This document shows positions 8,119 to 17,156 of a DNA stretch of 33,397 nt, piece after piece. The notes beneath the pieces were generated by a model. It saw nothing but the letters and a program-made list of their open reading frames with translations. It ran no database searches and was not told where the DNA came from. The stretch is from Streptomyces sp. Ncost-T10-10d (lineage in GTDB: Bacteria; Actinomycetota; Actinomycetes; Streptomycetales; Streptomycetaceae). How positions within the stretch are numbered: the first letter of the stretch is position 1; each line of letters opens with the position of its first letter. Made by a program: the position numbers and the translations under genes. Location of the stretch: assembly GCF_900091955.1 (NCBI RefSeq), contig NZ_FMDF01000007.1, positions 1-33,397 of the forward strand. The letters are read 5' to 3'.

Positions 8119-8593
8119 AACTCCAGCACCACCGCTCAGTCGGACCCTTCGACGAGTTCCTCCAGCCCGAAGGAGATCAGCGGGACGCCACGATCGCCCT
8201 CAGCCAGTTCACCGATAGCCACTCAGTCCCACGGCCGTTGCCCACCGCCGGGGCACTTTCGCGAAAGCAGCTCACGCTCTGCCAGATGCAGTGCGACGGG
8301 GCAAGCGGCCCGCTGATTGCGGCGGGCCTGCCGAGACCGTGAGGAAATGCCACGTTCGTGAGACACAGCGGCCGTGCCATCGACCTGAGACAGCGGAAGA
8401 GCCGCCGGTCAACGAGCACGGTCCATGCCACGAGCGGCGAGACCCTACAGCCGGGAAGCGGACCGGACCGCCGGAGAAGGGTGCCAAACCCCACACGAGG
8501 GGTCGGGGCGCGGCCGGGCCGAATTTGGACTCCGTGCGGTTCCTCGAACCGAGTACGGCGCCATGGCAGCTCCCCTGGACCCACTCACCCAAC
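8119..8593. other. Gap without a recognisable gene
   Basis: Open frames exist on both strands, but none has a coherent protein-like sequence, a ribosome-binding site or a family motif. No hairpin or repeat stands out. This is probably decayed sequence next to the phosphotransferase pseudogene. Confidence 0.4.
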
Positions 8594-9490
8594 TCAGCCG
8601 GCTGGGGTGTCCGGGGTACGGGTGTGCAGCTCGGCATGCACGGGGGCGATGGGCATCTCCTCGGCGGGCCTTGGGGGCATCGTCTCGTAGGCTGCCTCCG
8701 CAGCCTTCGCTGCCGCGTACTCCTCGGGGCTGGCCGTGCGCCTGCGCCGGCCGACCGCGCGCCACGCGGCGACCAGATCCAGCGCGGGGTCGGCCGGGCC
8801 GAAGCTGCCGCCGTCCAGTACGCCACTGAGCCGGTCGCCGGAGACAAGCACATTGCCCGGAATCAGGTCGCCGTGGCTCATCACGTCATCGCTCTCGCGC
8901 GGTAGCTCCCGAAAGCGGCCCCACATCCGGCGCACCTGCGGCACACCTGCGGCACACCTCGCTCTCCGTCAAGGACTTCTCCATGAACGCGTCATGGCCG
9001 CTGAGAACCCAGCCACGCCCCTGGCCATTGAGGCGCCGCCCTCGCATATCGGCTTTCCGGAGGGCTTCGATGAAGTCCGCGAGGTCCTGGGCAAGGGCGT
9101 GCGACCCGCTCGGGTCGGCGTCCCACGCGACGGTTCCCGACAGCCACGTCTGCACCGACCACGGCATGAGATAGCCCGCTCCAGGCTCTCCCAGGGCCAC
9201 GGGCTGCGGGGCGGGGGAACGGAGATACCTGCGCCAGCTCCGCGCCTCCCGCTGGAGGACTACCCGCTTCTCGGCGGCGTCGACGAGGCGCAGGGGGAAA
9301 GATGCCGACAGATCGTTGCCGATGCGGAAGATCGTGTTGACCGTCCCGGAGGACTTCAGGAGTTGGATCTCCTTGCCGCTCCACTGCGGGAACTGTCGAG
9401 ACCGGCGCCTGATGCTCGCGAGGGCCTCTTGCGACTGCCAGTGACGCCGGCCCGAGCCTCCTCGCCTTCGCTCAGACCGCGGATCGGTCG
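8594..9490 (-). pseudogene. Frameshifted aminoglycoside-phosphotransferase-like gene
   Basis: Two minus-strand frames together encode an APH/choline-kinase fold. The N-terminal part reads QFPQWSGKEIQLLKSSGTVN, FRIGNDLSASFPLRL, EARSWRRYL and GYLMPWSVQTWLSG (about 9380-9150). The C-terminal part carries the catalytic SHGDLIPGNVLV and the metal-binding VLDGGSFGPADPALDL. In the catalytic loop the usual HxDxxxxN becomes HGDLIPGN, as is common in this family. The frame breaks near 8940-8962, where an 11-base unit is repeated. After DLVAAWR the normal C-terminus is replaced by unrelated sequence ending at 8594. The N-terminus lacks an in-frame start. The gene is not functional as a kinase. Confidence 0.75.
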
Positions 9491-9747
9491 GACAACATGA
9501 GAAAGCTTCAAGGATCCAGAAGTTCCGTCACCGGACGGAAGAGCACCCGACGGAGGAAGAACCCCCTGGCCACAGGGGCAAGCTCTCAGCGGAGCTCGGA
9601 GGAACTTGCGGGATGTCACACAGAAGTGACGATCAGGAGCGGCGGCCCGTGCAACGGCGGGCGCTGCCCTCCGGCTGCGGACGCCGGTTGGGCACTGAGC
9701 GCCGCGCTGCCGCTCGAAAATCTCCGCGCGTAACCCCGCGGGGTAGG

Positions 9748-9948
9748 TCAGACAGACTGATCCGGGCAGCCGAGCACTCCGCTCTCACGGAGCCGGGCGA
9801 GGTGCTCCAGTCCGCCTGGCCGGTACAGCGGGGTCGCCTCGACGTCTGCCTCGGCTGCGCTGAAGCGTCGGACGGGGCCCGTCGGCTGGGAAACGGCGGG
9901 GTCCTGGGGCTGCGGGCCGCGGCCCAGCGGCCGGCGTGCGGTGCTCAT
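9748..9948 (-). CDS. Small SHOCT-like protein, possibly truncated
   Basis: 66 residues from ATG 9948, without an obvious Shine-Dalgarno. The C-terminal half contains GLEHLARLRESGVL, which resembles the short C-terminal (SHOCT) motif LE-LAKLREQGVLTDEEFE. It ends before the second helix (CPDQSV). It may be a truncated gene. The N-terminal half is Pro/Arg-rich and disordered. Confidence 0.35.
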   Translation of the reverse strand: MSTARRPLGRGPQPQDPAVSQPTGPVRRFSAAEADVEATPLYRPGGLEHLARLRESGVLGCPDQSV

Positions 9949-10349
9949 AGCGGCTGATCGTACGGATTACTCCCGAGGATGGGCGAGTTGGGTGTCCGGG
10001 CCCGGGCGGGCTGACGGTTCTATACGTATCGGCGTTGACGGCTGGGAGCGGGCCCAGTTCCGCCAAGGACGTCGCCGTCTTCGCGGCCGGCACCCGGATC
10101 GCCGCCCGAGACAGAGCCCACTTCCACCACCGCGCCGCCTTCTGAATTGCCTCCGACCACAGCGGCTTCCCCCACCCTCACGCCTGCTGACCAGGCAATC
10201 ATGCGCACAGTATCGCGCGTATGAGCGAGCTCCCGGCGAGGTACCAGCAGCTGCCGACTCCGAAACCCTTGGCGACCACGGAGCGTGCTCGCTCCACACA
10301 ACCTGAGCCAGAACCCGAGAACCAACAGCATCTGGACACGAGATTGGGC
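9949..10349. other. Gap before the IS1182 remnant
   Basis: I see no supported gene. The long minus-strand frame that crosses this stretch and the transposase remnant is compositional shadow. A 12-bp palindrome ACCCCGCGGGGT lies just to the left, at 9733-9744. Confidence 0.4.
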
Positions 10350-11045
10350 ACCACCCGAAGCACTGCAGAAATCGAACAGTTCATGGCTTCGGGCAGCACG
10401 GGCCCCTGCCACACCTGGTGGACGCCGGATACGTCGATGCCGAGCAGATCCACCACGCCCGCCGCGACCACGGCATCGACCTCGTCGGACCGGTCGGGAA
10501 GATCACCAACCGGGAACAGGTGAGCGGCAACTTCTTCGACAACACCCGCTTCACCATCGACTGGGACGAGCACACCGCCACCTGCCCCGGCGGCAGGACC
10601 AGCGTCGAATGGCGTGCTGCCCAAAGTCATCGCGGCACCCCGGTAACCCGGATCCGCTTTGCCGTCCGCGACTGCGGACCGTGCGAACTGCGGGCCTCGT
10701 GCGCCAGCGCCAAGACCGGACGCAACCTCACCCTGCGGCCCCGCACCGAACACGACATCCTCCAGCAAGCCCGCATCGAGCAGGACACCGACCACTGGCG
10801 CCGCCGTTACGGACACCGCGCCGGTGTCGAGGGCACCATCTCCCAAGGCGTCCAGGCCTTCGGCATGCGCAGATCCCGCTACCGCGGCCTCGCGAAAACC
10901 CGGCTCCAGCACCACCTCACCGGCGCCGCCATCAACCTCGCCCGCCTCGACGCCTGGCTCACCGGCAGACCCCTCGCCCGCACCCGCGTCAGAAGATTTA
11001 CCACTTGCTGTCATCGTCAAGATATGATGGTCGGCTTCTCTTCGA
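10350..11045 (+). pseudogene. 3' remnant of an IS1182-type transposase
   Basis: The frame gives HGFGQHGPLPHLVDAGYVDA, then a CPGG cysteine, RDCGPCELRASC, then QARIEQDTDHWRRRYGHRAG and VEGTISQGVQAFGMRRSRYR. This is the C-terminal half of streptomycete IS1182-family DDE transposases, including the Cys-rich insertion and the glutamate-containing RAGVEGTISQ block. The N-terminal half and the first catalytic Asp are missing. The frame overruns the expected C-terminus (about RTRVRRFT) and reads on toward the HxlR gene. No terminal inverted repeats could be paired, so the element is dead. Confidence 0.75.
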
Positions 11046-11046
11046 A

Positions 11047-11499
11047 TCAGTCGGCGGCGTCTGATTGCCTGTGGTCGTAGTCGTCGCGATGGGTGAGGAC
11101 CTCCTCCATGTGGCCCTCCGCCCATTCCTTGATTCCCCGCATGACCCCCTGGAGCGAGCGACCGAGACCGGTCAGCTCGTACGTGACGGTGACGGGCACC
11201 GTGGGGGTCACGGTCCTGGTCACCATCCCGTCGCGCTCGAGCGAGCGCAACGTCTGCGTCAGCATTTTCTGGCTCACGCCCGAGATCCGGCGTGACAGCT
11301 CGGAGAAGCGCATGGGCCGCGGTTCGTCGCCGGAGGCAGCCCCAGGACGCGGGCCGTCCCCGCCCAGAGCTGCGAGCACAAGGGCGACCCACTTGTCGGA
11401 GATACGTTCCAGGAGTTGGCGGCTGGGACATGCCACGAGGAATGCGTCGTACTCCGCTTTGGCTACGGCCCGCCGCTGGGACGCGGTACTGGTCGGCAT
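11047..11499 (-). CDS. HxlR-family (redox-type) transcriptional regulator
   Basis: 150 residues from ATG 11499. The HxlR pattern is clear: CPSRQLLERISDKWVALVLA, then RFSELSRRISGVSQKMLTQT, LRSLERDGMVTRTV, and PVTVTYELTGLGRSLQGVM. Cys24 precedes the winged helix at the position used for thiol or quinone sensing in YodB/QorR-type members. It is divergent from a quinone-oxidoreductase-type gene, the arrangement known for QorR and qor2 in Corynebacterium. A palindrome in the shared promoter is a likely operator. I infer electrophile- or redox-responsive repression of the enzyme. Confidence 0.9.
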   Translation of the reverse strand: MPTSTASQRRAVAKAEYDAFLVACPSRQLLERISDKWVALVLAALGGDGPRPGAASGDEPRPMRFSELSRRISGVSQKMLTQTLRSLERDGMVTRTVTPTVPVTVTYELTGLGRSLQGVMRGIKEWAEGHMEEVLTHRDDYDHRQSDAAD

Positions 11500-11527
11500 A
11501 ACTCATCTTTTCCGCTCGGTGACTTAC

Positions 11528-11541
11528 GCACCTCAAGGTGC
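11528..11541. promoter_or_regulatory. Candidate HxlR operator
   Basis: GCACCTCAAGGTGC is a perfect 6-bp inverted repeat with a 2-base spacer, set in a longer ACTTAC...CTACTTT context. A further AGGTGCCT half-site lies at 11561. It is 28 bases upstream of the HxlR start, between divergent genes, as expected for autoregulation. Confidence 0.6.
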
Positions 11542-11637
11542 CTACTTTCCTTTGGGAAGCAGGTGCCTCCATCGTGGTGCTGCACCACAACGATGGCAAG
11601 ACCACCTCACAAGGCCTCCACGAAGGAGCAGATGGCG

Positions 11638-12555
11638 ATGAATCAGATGACGTCTCGGCGGGCCGTGGTCCGCGTGCCGTTCGGGCCCCAGTCGATCGAG
11701 ACCGTCGACGTCCCGGTGGCTGAGCCGGGACCGGCGGAGATCCGCGTCAAGATCGCCGCCGCAGCGATCAACCCGGTCGACCTGGGGGTGACCGCGGGCG
11801 TCTTTCACCAGCTCGGATTGGTCCACCAGCCTGACTGCACCGGTCTCGGCCGGGACTTCGCCGGCACTGTCGATGCGGCCGGACCCGGCGTCGAGTTGCA
11901 GGTCGGCACCCGTGTTGCCGGGTTCATCGACGGTTTCGACCGCGACCACGGATCCCATGCCGAGCACCTCCTCGTCCCCGCCGCGAATGTCGCCGTCGTT
12001 CCGGACGGCATGGACCTGGTCGAGGCTGCGACGGTGCCGCTCAACGCCACCGCCGCAGCCCAGCTCGTCGACCTCCTTGGTGAGGCGTCGAGCAAGGCTC
12101 GGCGCTTGCTGGTGACCGGAGCGGCCGGTGCGGTGGGCGCGCACGTCGCCGTACTCGCCCAGGACCGCGGCTGGCAGGTGACCGGGATGGCCCGAGCGGC
12201 CGACGAACCGTTCGTCCGGGGCCTCGGCGTCGACTTCGCCACCGATCTCGGGCAGGGCTGGGATGCCGTTGCCGACGCCGGAGCCCTGCAGGAGCACGCC
12301 CTACGGGCGGTGCGCGACGGTGGCCGTTTCGTCGGCATGCAGCCGGCCTCGCGGCTTCCCGAGGAGCGCGGCATCGCCGTCGAGGTCGTGTTCGCCCGTC
12401 CCGACGGTGCGCTTCTTGCCCGATTGCTCGCACGGGTGACGACGGGGGAACTACCGGCTCGCGTCCACGCCGTCGCGCCGCTCGACGAAGCAGCCGGTGC
12501 CTACCAGGCGATGGCCAAGGGCGGCGTCCGCGGCCGGATCGTTCTCGTCCCGTAA
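11638..12555 (+). CDS. Zinc-independent NADPH:quinone oxidoreductase-type (MDR) enzyme
   Basis: 305 residues from ATG 11638, with AAGGAG 9 bases upstream (ATG 11632 is 3 bases from it and less likely). The GroES-like N-domain includes IRVKIAAAAINPVDLGVTAG and GLGRDFAGTVDAAGPGV. The Rossmann domain has LLVTGAAGAVGAHVAVLAQD about residues 155-175. There are no zinc-ligand Cys clusters. The C-terminus has the usual LDEAAGAYQAMAKGGVRGRI. Such enzymes reduce quinones or enones with NAD(P)H in the cytoplasm. The divergent HxlR regulator suggests induction by quinones or electrophiles. Confidence 0.9.
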   Translation: MNQMTSRRAVVRVPFGPQSIETVDVPVAEPGPAEIRVKIAAAAINPVDLGVTAGVFHQLGLVHQPDCTGLGRDFAGTVDAAGPGVELQVGTRVAGFIDGFDRDHGSHAEHLLVPAANVAVVPDGMDLVEAATVPLNATAAAQLVDLLGEASSKARRLLVTGAAGAVGAHVAVLAQDRGWQVTGMARAADEPFVRGLGVDFATDLGQGWDAVADAGALQEHALRAVRDGGRFVGMQPASRLPEERGIAVEVVFARPDGALLARLLARVTTGELPARVHAVAPLDEAAGAYQAMAKGGVRGRIVLVP

Positions 12556-12778
12556 CAGCGCGGCGTCGATTCGCGACTCGGGCCGTGACCGCGGGGGCCC
12601 CGGAACCCGATCGATGTCCTTCGGGTCCGGCGGATCGACGATCGATGTGCTCGCCGGCCCTCGAGAGGAGTCTTTCGCCCGGATCTCCGCCGCGGACGAG
12701 CGGGACGCCGAGCACCTGCACGAGATCCACGACAACCACTTCGTCAAAAAAAGATTCCCTCAATGGACAGGACAGCTG

Positions 12779-13153
12779 ATGCTCACCACCAGTGCCACTG
12801 TTCTCGCCGGCCTGCTCGGCGGGGCCCTCGTCTTCATGGGCGGGCGCGCCTTCACGACGCCGCAGGCCGCCGTCGGTTTCGGCATTCCCGGTACACCGAC
12901 CGACGACCCCGCCTTCCGGCCCTGGCTGCGCGTGAAGGGTTTGCGCGAGATCGCGTGCGGGGCCTTCGTCTTCGTTCTGATGCTCGTCGCGACGACGTCG
13001 CTGCTGGGTTGGTACGTGATGGCGCTCGCTGCGATACCCGCCGGAGATGCGGTGGTCGTGCTGCGCAGCGGTGGGCCGAAGGCCGCCGCCTACGGCATCC
13101 ACGGCGCAACGGCGGTGGTGATGCTGGCGACCAGCATCGGCCTCCTGGTCTGA
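12779..13153 (+). CDS. DUF4267-type small membrane protein
   Basis: 124 residues from ATG 12779, with AGGA about 7 bases upstream. Four hydrophobic segments are visible (TVLAGLLGGALVFMGGRAF, EIACGAFVFVLMLVATTSLL, MALAAIPAGDAVVVL, HGATAVVMLATSIGLLV). Between them are the FGIPGTPTDDPAFRPWLRVKG and RSGGPKAAAYGIHG motifs typical of DUF4267 proteins. The function of the family is unknown. It follows the oxidoreductase on the same strand by 223 bases. In that gap an in-frame upstream start (12613) would give a longer N-terminus that does not look like the family. Confidence 0.75.
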   Translation: MLTTSATVLAGLLGGALVFMGGRAFTTPQAAVGFGIPGTPTDDPAFRPWLRVKGLREIACGAFVFVLMLVATTSLLGWYVMALAAIPAGDAVVVLRSGGPKAAAYGIHGATAVVMLATSIGLLV

Positions 13154-13169
13154 CTCGCCATCGAGATCC

Positions 13170-13944
13170 GATCCTGACTACGAAGCTCCGTGGGGCGCGT
13201 TCCGCCGAGTCCGCATCCGGCGGCCGGACGATCCGCTCACCGCGGAGGAAGCTGACCTCCGGCAGCGCCTCAAGGACCAGATCCTCCGGCCCACAGAGGA
13301 CGCCGACACCAGCCCCTACAACGCACACACCGACCGGCCAGCGATGCTCGCGCTAGCAGGGGATGTTGCCGGGCTGAAGATTCTCGATGTCGGCTGCGGG
13401 GCCGGGCACTACGCGGCCGAACTCCCGGCGGGTGGTGCCGAGGTTGTCGGAATCGACGGCAGCGCAACTCTGCTGAGTCACGCGCGGGAGCGATTGGGTG
13501 ACCGGGCCGAACTGCGCATGCACGACGCGGAGAAGCCGCTGGACTTCATCGACGACGCGTCGTTCGGCGGAGTCGTGTGCGCATTGATGCTCCACCACAT
13601 CGCCGATCGGCCGCGTCTCCTCGGCGACCTACGACGTGTCCTGCGTCCCGGAGGATGGCTGCTGGTCTCGACGACCCACCCGACGGCTGACTGGCGGAAA
13701 TTCGGTGGCTCGTACTACGCCGAGGACTGGGTTGACCTCCCGCTCGCCGGGGGGGCCGTTGGCAGTCCACTACCAGCGCATGCCGCTGGAAACGTTCCTG
13801 AACGAGCTGCTGGTCGCCGGATTCATGCTTGAAAGACTCATCGAGCCTCGCCCGACGCCCGGCCTGCGAGAACTCGACGAAACGGCCTACAACAAGCTCC
13901 ACGAGGCTCCGTGCTTCCTTGCTGTCAGGCTTCTGCGGCCCTGA
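13170..13944 (+). pseudogene. Frameshifted class I SAM-dependent methyltransferase
   Basis: The fold is clear: SPYNAHTDRPAMLALAGDVA, then ILDVGCGAGHYAAEL (motif I, SAM binding), VVGIDGSATLLSHARERLG, HDAEKPLDF, CALMLHHIADRP and LRRVLRPGGWLLVSTTHPT. At a run of seven G (13749-13755) the frame breaks. The C-terminal part continues one frame over as HYQRMPLETFLNELLVAGFM, LERLIEPRPTP and CFLAVRLL, ending at 13944. ATG 13344 can start a 162-residue product that lacks the C-terminal cap. The upstream in-frame stretch (APWGAFRRVRIRRPDDPL) lacks a start. Loss of one G or a sequencing error at the tract are the two explanations. Confidence 0.75.
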
Positions 13945-14216
13945 CAGCACGCAATCCCTGCCTCCCGGCGAACGCGCACAGTCACTGCCCCGTCTCCCAA
14001 GCGCCAGAACTGGCGACACTTGAATTCGCGAGCCCACCAGTAAACCGAGGCCGGAAGATGGCGTGAGCCCCGGGCTCGTCCTGGCAGCCGTGTGATCGAT
14101 GGGCAACCATTCCTGCGACCTGATGGTCATGTCCGTGCCACCCGCGTACTGGGTGGGCATTGTCAGCTCCGCCTCGGGACGTTCCTGAGGCGCTGGAACG
14201 TGGCGGAACCACCTTC

Positions 14217-14513
14217 ATGCATCACCGCACCACCGTGGCAGACTTCGCCGGGGCCCTCGCCCTGTCCGCGCTCACGATTCCGGCGGCCGCCCAGGCGGAT
14301 GACTTCTCGGGCGACATCAGGATCACGAAGGTGGTCGTCAACGGAGGGAAGGACATCGTCCTGGGGACCACGGACGTGAAGACGTTCACCATCACGGTGA
14401 CCGCCACGGACGACTCGGGCATCGAGGTCGGAAGGACCTTTCCCGGCCGGCGGGCGGCAACCCAGTCTCCGCACCCGGACAGGCCTGCCACGTCCTTCGA
14501 CGCCTTCGCGTAG
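14217..14513 (+). pseudogene. Truncated DUF5707-like secreted protein
   Basis: From ATG 14217 the frame gives a signal peptide (FAGALALSALTIPAAAQA, cut before DDF). Then come IRITKVVVNGGKDIVLGTTD and VKTFTITVTATDDSGIE, the first strands of streptomycete DUF5707 proteins. After SGIE the sequence turns basic and Pro-rich (GRTFPGRRAATQSPHPDR) and stops at 14513, well short of the family's usual length. The rest of the domain is not found downstream. I infer a 3' deletion or frameshift. A short secreted product could still be made. Confidence 0.6.
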
Positions 14514-15367
14514 CCGGCCCGCCATGACGCGTGGGGGATCTCGAACCGCGCGGGAAGACGCATGCGCAGCCTCCCCCGACCTCAAGAGGGGAAGGCGGCG
14601 TTTAGAGTTCGGGCTCTACTGCTCGCTCACTTGGATGTTCTTGTGGCCCATGAGGGGAATCCCCGCCGCGCTGGCCCCGGGCTTGCGGTTGAGCTGCGCC
14701 CTGGTGGCCTTCGGGCAGGTCGGGCTGCCCATGCGGACCTGGCCGGTGCGGATCGCCTCGGCGGCGCTGATCTTCGGCTCGGCCGGGGGCTTGCTCGCCG
14801 CGAGACCGGCGCTAGTGATCCACTCGTTGCCCGAGGGGATCCAGAAAACCCGGATCGGAGCGGGCGGCCCGTCTTTCCCCAGGCCGCGCCCCAGCGGGCC
14901 GCCCACGTCCGGCCGTCCCGCCAGAGACTGCCCCGCCGGCGGTCCCGCCCTCGGCGCCAGCGGCACCGTCGATCGAGCCATCCCCCGGCCCTCCGACGCC
15001 GACGTCCCCGCCCGGTCCGGCCCTACCGGGTACGACGCCACCCGCTGAGCCGAAGCCACCGGCACACCCGCCTCTGCCGCCTGCACCACCACGTCCGGCC
15101 GTCCCGCCCCTCCGCCGGACACGTCGGTGCTGGTGGCCCTTCGGCCGCCGCCGCTGAACCGGCGGTGGTGAAGCTACGGCGGCTGGACAGCATCGGGCAG
15201 AGCCAGGGGCTGGATCCGAACAATCTCCGGGAGATGGTCAGCCATTGCGCAGCACTTCAAGCTCCGTCCAGGTCAGAGTGAAAGGCGAGGTACGGCTTTT
15301 CCAGTCCTCTTCCACGGCACGGCTCAGGCCCGCCACGGGGCGCTCGTATGCCCGGCCCGGGAACGCG
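14514..15367. other. Long gap with a proline-rich open stretch
   Basis: No complete gene is recognisable. On the plus strand, 14900-15120 reads as a strongly Pro-rich chain (ETAPPAVPPSAPAAPSIEPS, then GPPTPTSPPGPALPGTTPPA), typical of a linker in a wall-anchored or kinase-type protein, with no domain on either side. On the minus strand near 14620-14740 a short stretch (ASAAGIPLMGHKNIQVSEQ) faintly recalls the LGH box of tyrosine recombinases, but nothing else of that family is present. I regard the region as decayed. Confidence 0.4.
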
Positions 15368-17071
15368 TCACGACACCAGGCCGGCCCCCTCCAGCTCGGT
15401 CAGCCGCACGGTGCACAGGCCCCCACGCTCGGCCTTCACCTCCGTCACCTTCAGCCGCGTCCCCGGCGCGAGGATGTACTCCTCCTCACCCGTGAACGCG
15501 GAGAACCGCCGGATCCCCACCGCCCGCGCGGGCGTCACCTCGAACAACGTCCGTCGGCCACGCCCGCCGAGGAACGCGCGGGCCACACCCAGCTCGGACG
15601 TGCACGACGACACACCCCACCACGTCACCGTCCGCCCCAGCGGATACTGGGACCGCAGATCCAGCGCCACACCACGCCACAGCGGCCGCGTCTGCGCCGG
15701 CAACGCCTCCATCGCCGAGAACAGCAACCGCAGGTACGGCAGGTACGGCACCACGCGCTCGCGGTCCGACGAGCGCAGCACGGCGTTGATCTCGCGGTAG
15801 AAGCCCGACTCGCACGTGTACAGGTAGAGGGCCGAGATCGCGTCAGCCGACAAGGCGCCCACGGCCTCCCCGGACAGCGCGCCCGCGGACGCCGCCTCCG
15901 CGGCCTTCGTCTCCCCGAAACGGATCGACAGATCGATATGCCGATCCAGGTGCGCGAGCACCTGCGAGACCGGCTCGACGGCCTTCCGGAAGTCCATCAG
16001 CGGCGTGTCGAACACCCCGGTGACGGGCGGCAGGACGAGGCCCTCGTCCTTGACGCTGGTGAGCCGCTCCAGATACAGCTGGTGCAACTCCATCGTGGAC
16101 GCGATGAACGCCCCCATCCGCTGCGCGACACCACCGTCCTCCGGCCCGCCGGCCCCGCCCGTCCCCTGGTCCCAGCCCTTCCGCGGCAGCCAGTCGACCG
16201 GCTCGGCCCCCACCGCCGCCAGGGCGTCGTTCACCTGGGCGAAGTGGTCGCCCTCGCAGAACAGATCCCCCTGCGCGGCCGGATTGGCGTGGTCCAGGTG
16301 ACGGACCTGCACCCCCGGGTACTTCTTCTCCAGCCCCTGGACGACCCTCTTCAGACTCCGGGCGTGCGCGCCCCACCAGGCGAACACCACCCCCCGGTCG
16401 TCCTCCTCCACCGCGCCCTGCTTCGCCCGGAGGATCTCCTCGACGATCTGCTCGGCCACGGGGCGCCAGAACGACGTGTGCCGATCGGTCGCCATCGCCC
16501 CGTCCGCGCTCGCCGTGAGGGACGCGTTCAGCAGCAGCACACCCTGGGTGAGCATCGCCTGGAACCACTCGGGCGGCTGAACCGTGTCCTCCTTCTTCAG
16601 CAGGGCGCGGACGTCGGCAATCGGGGTCTTCTTGACGATGCCGTACTTCCACATCGCGGCCGCCTTGATGAGGCAGCGGATGCTGACGACCCGGCCGAAC
16701 TGGCTGTCCTTCCAGTCGTTGAAGGTGTTGTCGAACATCGCGATGCCGGTCGCGCTCTCCGCCCGCGGATAGGGGTTCTGTCCGAAGACGACCACCTTCC
16801 ACTTCTCCGGCGGATGCGGCTTCAACGCCTGGAACGTCAGCTCGCGCACCGGAACTACCTCCGGGCTGCGCTTCGGGCCGATGAAGTCGGCGGCTCCCGG
16901 CTGCGCCTCGATCACCGGTCCGAGCAGCGGCAGCCACGGCTCACCACCACCGGTGAACAGGCCGGCCAGTCCCAGCGGATCCCCGGCCGAGGAACCGGCA
17001 TCGCCCGCGGCCGTCACGTCGACATCACTCACGAGGGTGGAACTCCCGATACTCGAACCGGACGCCTCCAC
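15368..17071 (-). CDS. Fusion of uracil-DNA-glycosylase-like and ADP-ribosyltransferase domains
   Basis: 567 residues from GTG 17071. Residues 1-45 are Ser/Gly-rich and probably disordered. Residues about 46-300 match family-1 uracil-DNA glycosylase: motif A VVVFGQNPYPRAESATGIAM (97-101 is GQNPY, with Asn99 where Asp acts as catalytic base), uracil-pocket VLLLNASLTA (Asn182), FAWWGAHA (230-237), the HPSP-equivalent HANP (261-264), then DHFAQVNDAL and PVDWLP. Residues 310-410 are a helical linker. Residues about 411-560 match an R-S-E ADP-ribosyltransferase: LWRGV (Arg466), WWGVSSCTS (Ser488/489) and FTGEEEYILAPGT (Glu529-x-Glu531). The ExE form is typical of arginine-modifying enzymes. It lies 85 bases downstream of a macrodomain gene. 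I infer a DNA-targeted ADP-ribosylating effector; the target is unknown. Confidence 0.85.
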   Translation of the reverse strand: MEASGSSIGSSTLVSDVDVTAAGDAGSSAGDPLGLAGLFTGGGEPWLPLLGPVIEAQPGAADFIGPKRSPEVVPVRELTFQALKPHPPEKWKVVVFGQNPYPRAESATGIAMFDNTFNDWKDSQFGRVVSIRCLIKAAAMWKYGIVKKTPIADVRALLKKEDTVQPPEWFQAMLTQGVLLLNASLTASADGAMATDRHTSFWRPVAEQIVEEILRAKQGAVEEDDRGVVFAWWGAHARSLKRVVQGLEKKYPGVQVRHLDHANPAAQGDLFCEGDHFAQVNDALAAVGAEPVDWLPRKGWDQGTGGAGGPEDGGVAQRMGAFIASTMELHQLYLERLTSVKDEGLVLPPVTGVFDTPLMDFRKAVEPVSQVLAHLDRHIDLSIRFGETKAAEAASAGALSGEAVGALSADAISALYLYTCESGFYREINAVLRSSDRERVVPYLPYLRLLFSAMEALPAQTRPLWRGVALDLRSQYPLGRTVTWWGVSSCTSELGVARAFLGGRGRRTLFEVTPARAVGIRRFSAFTGEEEYILAPGTRLKVTEVKAERGGLCTVRLTELEGAGLVS

Positions 17072-17156
17072 GGGCGCCCCGGCATGCTGAACAGATGCGG
17101 CAGAGTCGGCGCCGGTGTCCGCGCCCTGGGCGGCACCGGCCTGCGGGGTCTTCGGG

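Noticed and set aside
10199..11605. 468-codon minus-strand frame across the IS1182 remnant and HxlR gene
   Set aside because: It overlaps two recognised genes and has Gly/Ala-rich composition typical of antisense frames.
14616..14800. Possible tyrosine-recombinase fragment (LMGHKNIQ on the minus strand)
   Set aside because: Only the LGH-like box is suggestive; the Arg and Tyr motifs and the surrounding fold are absent.
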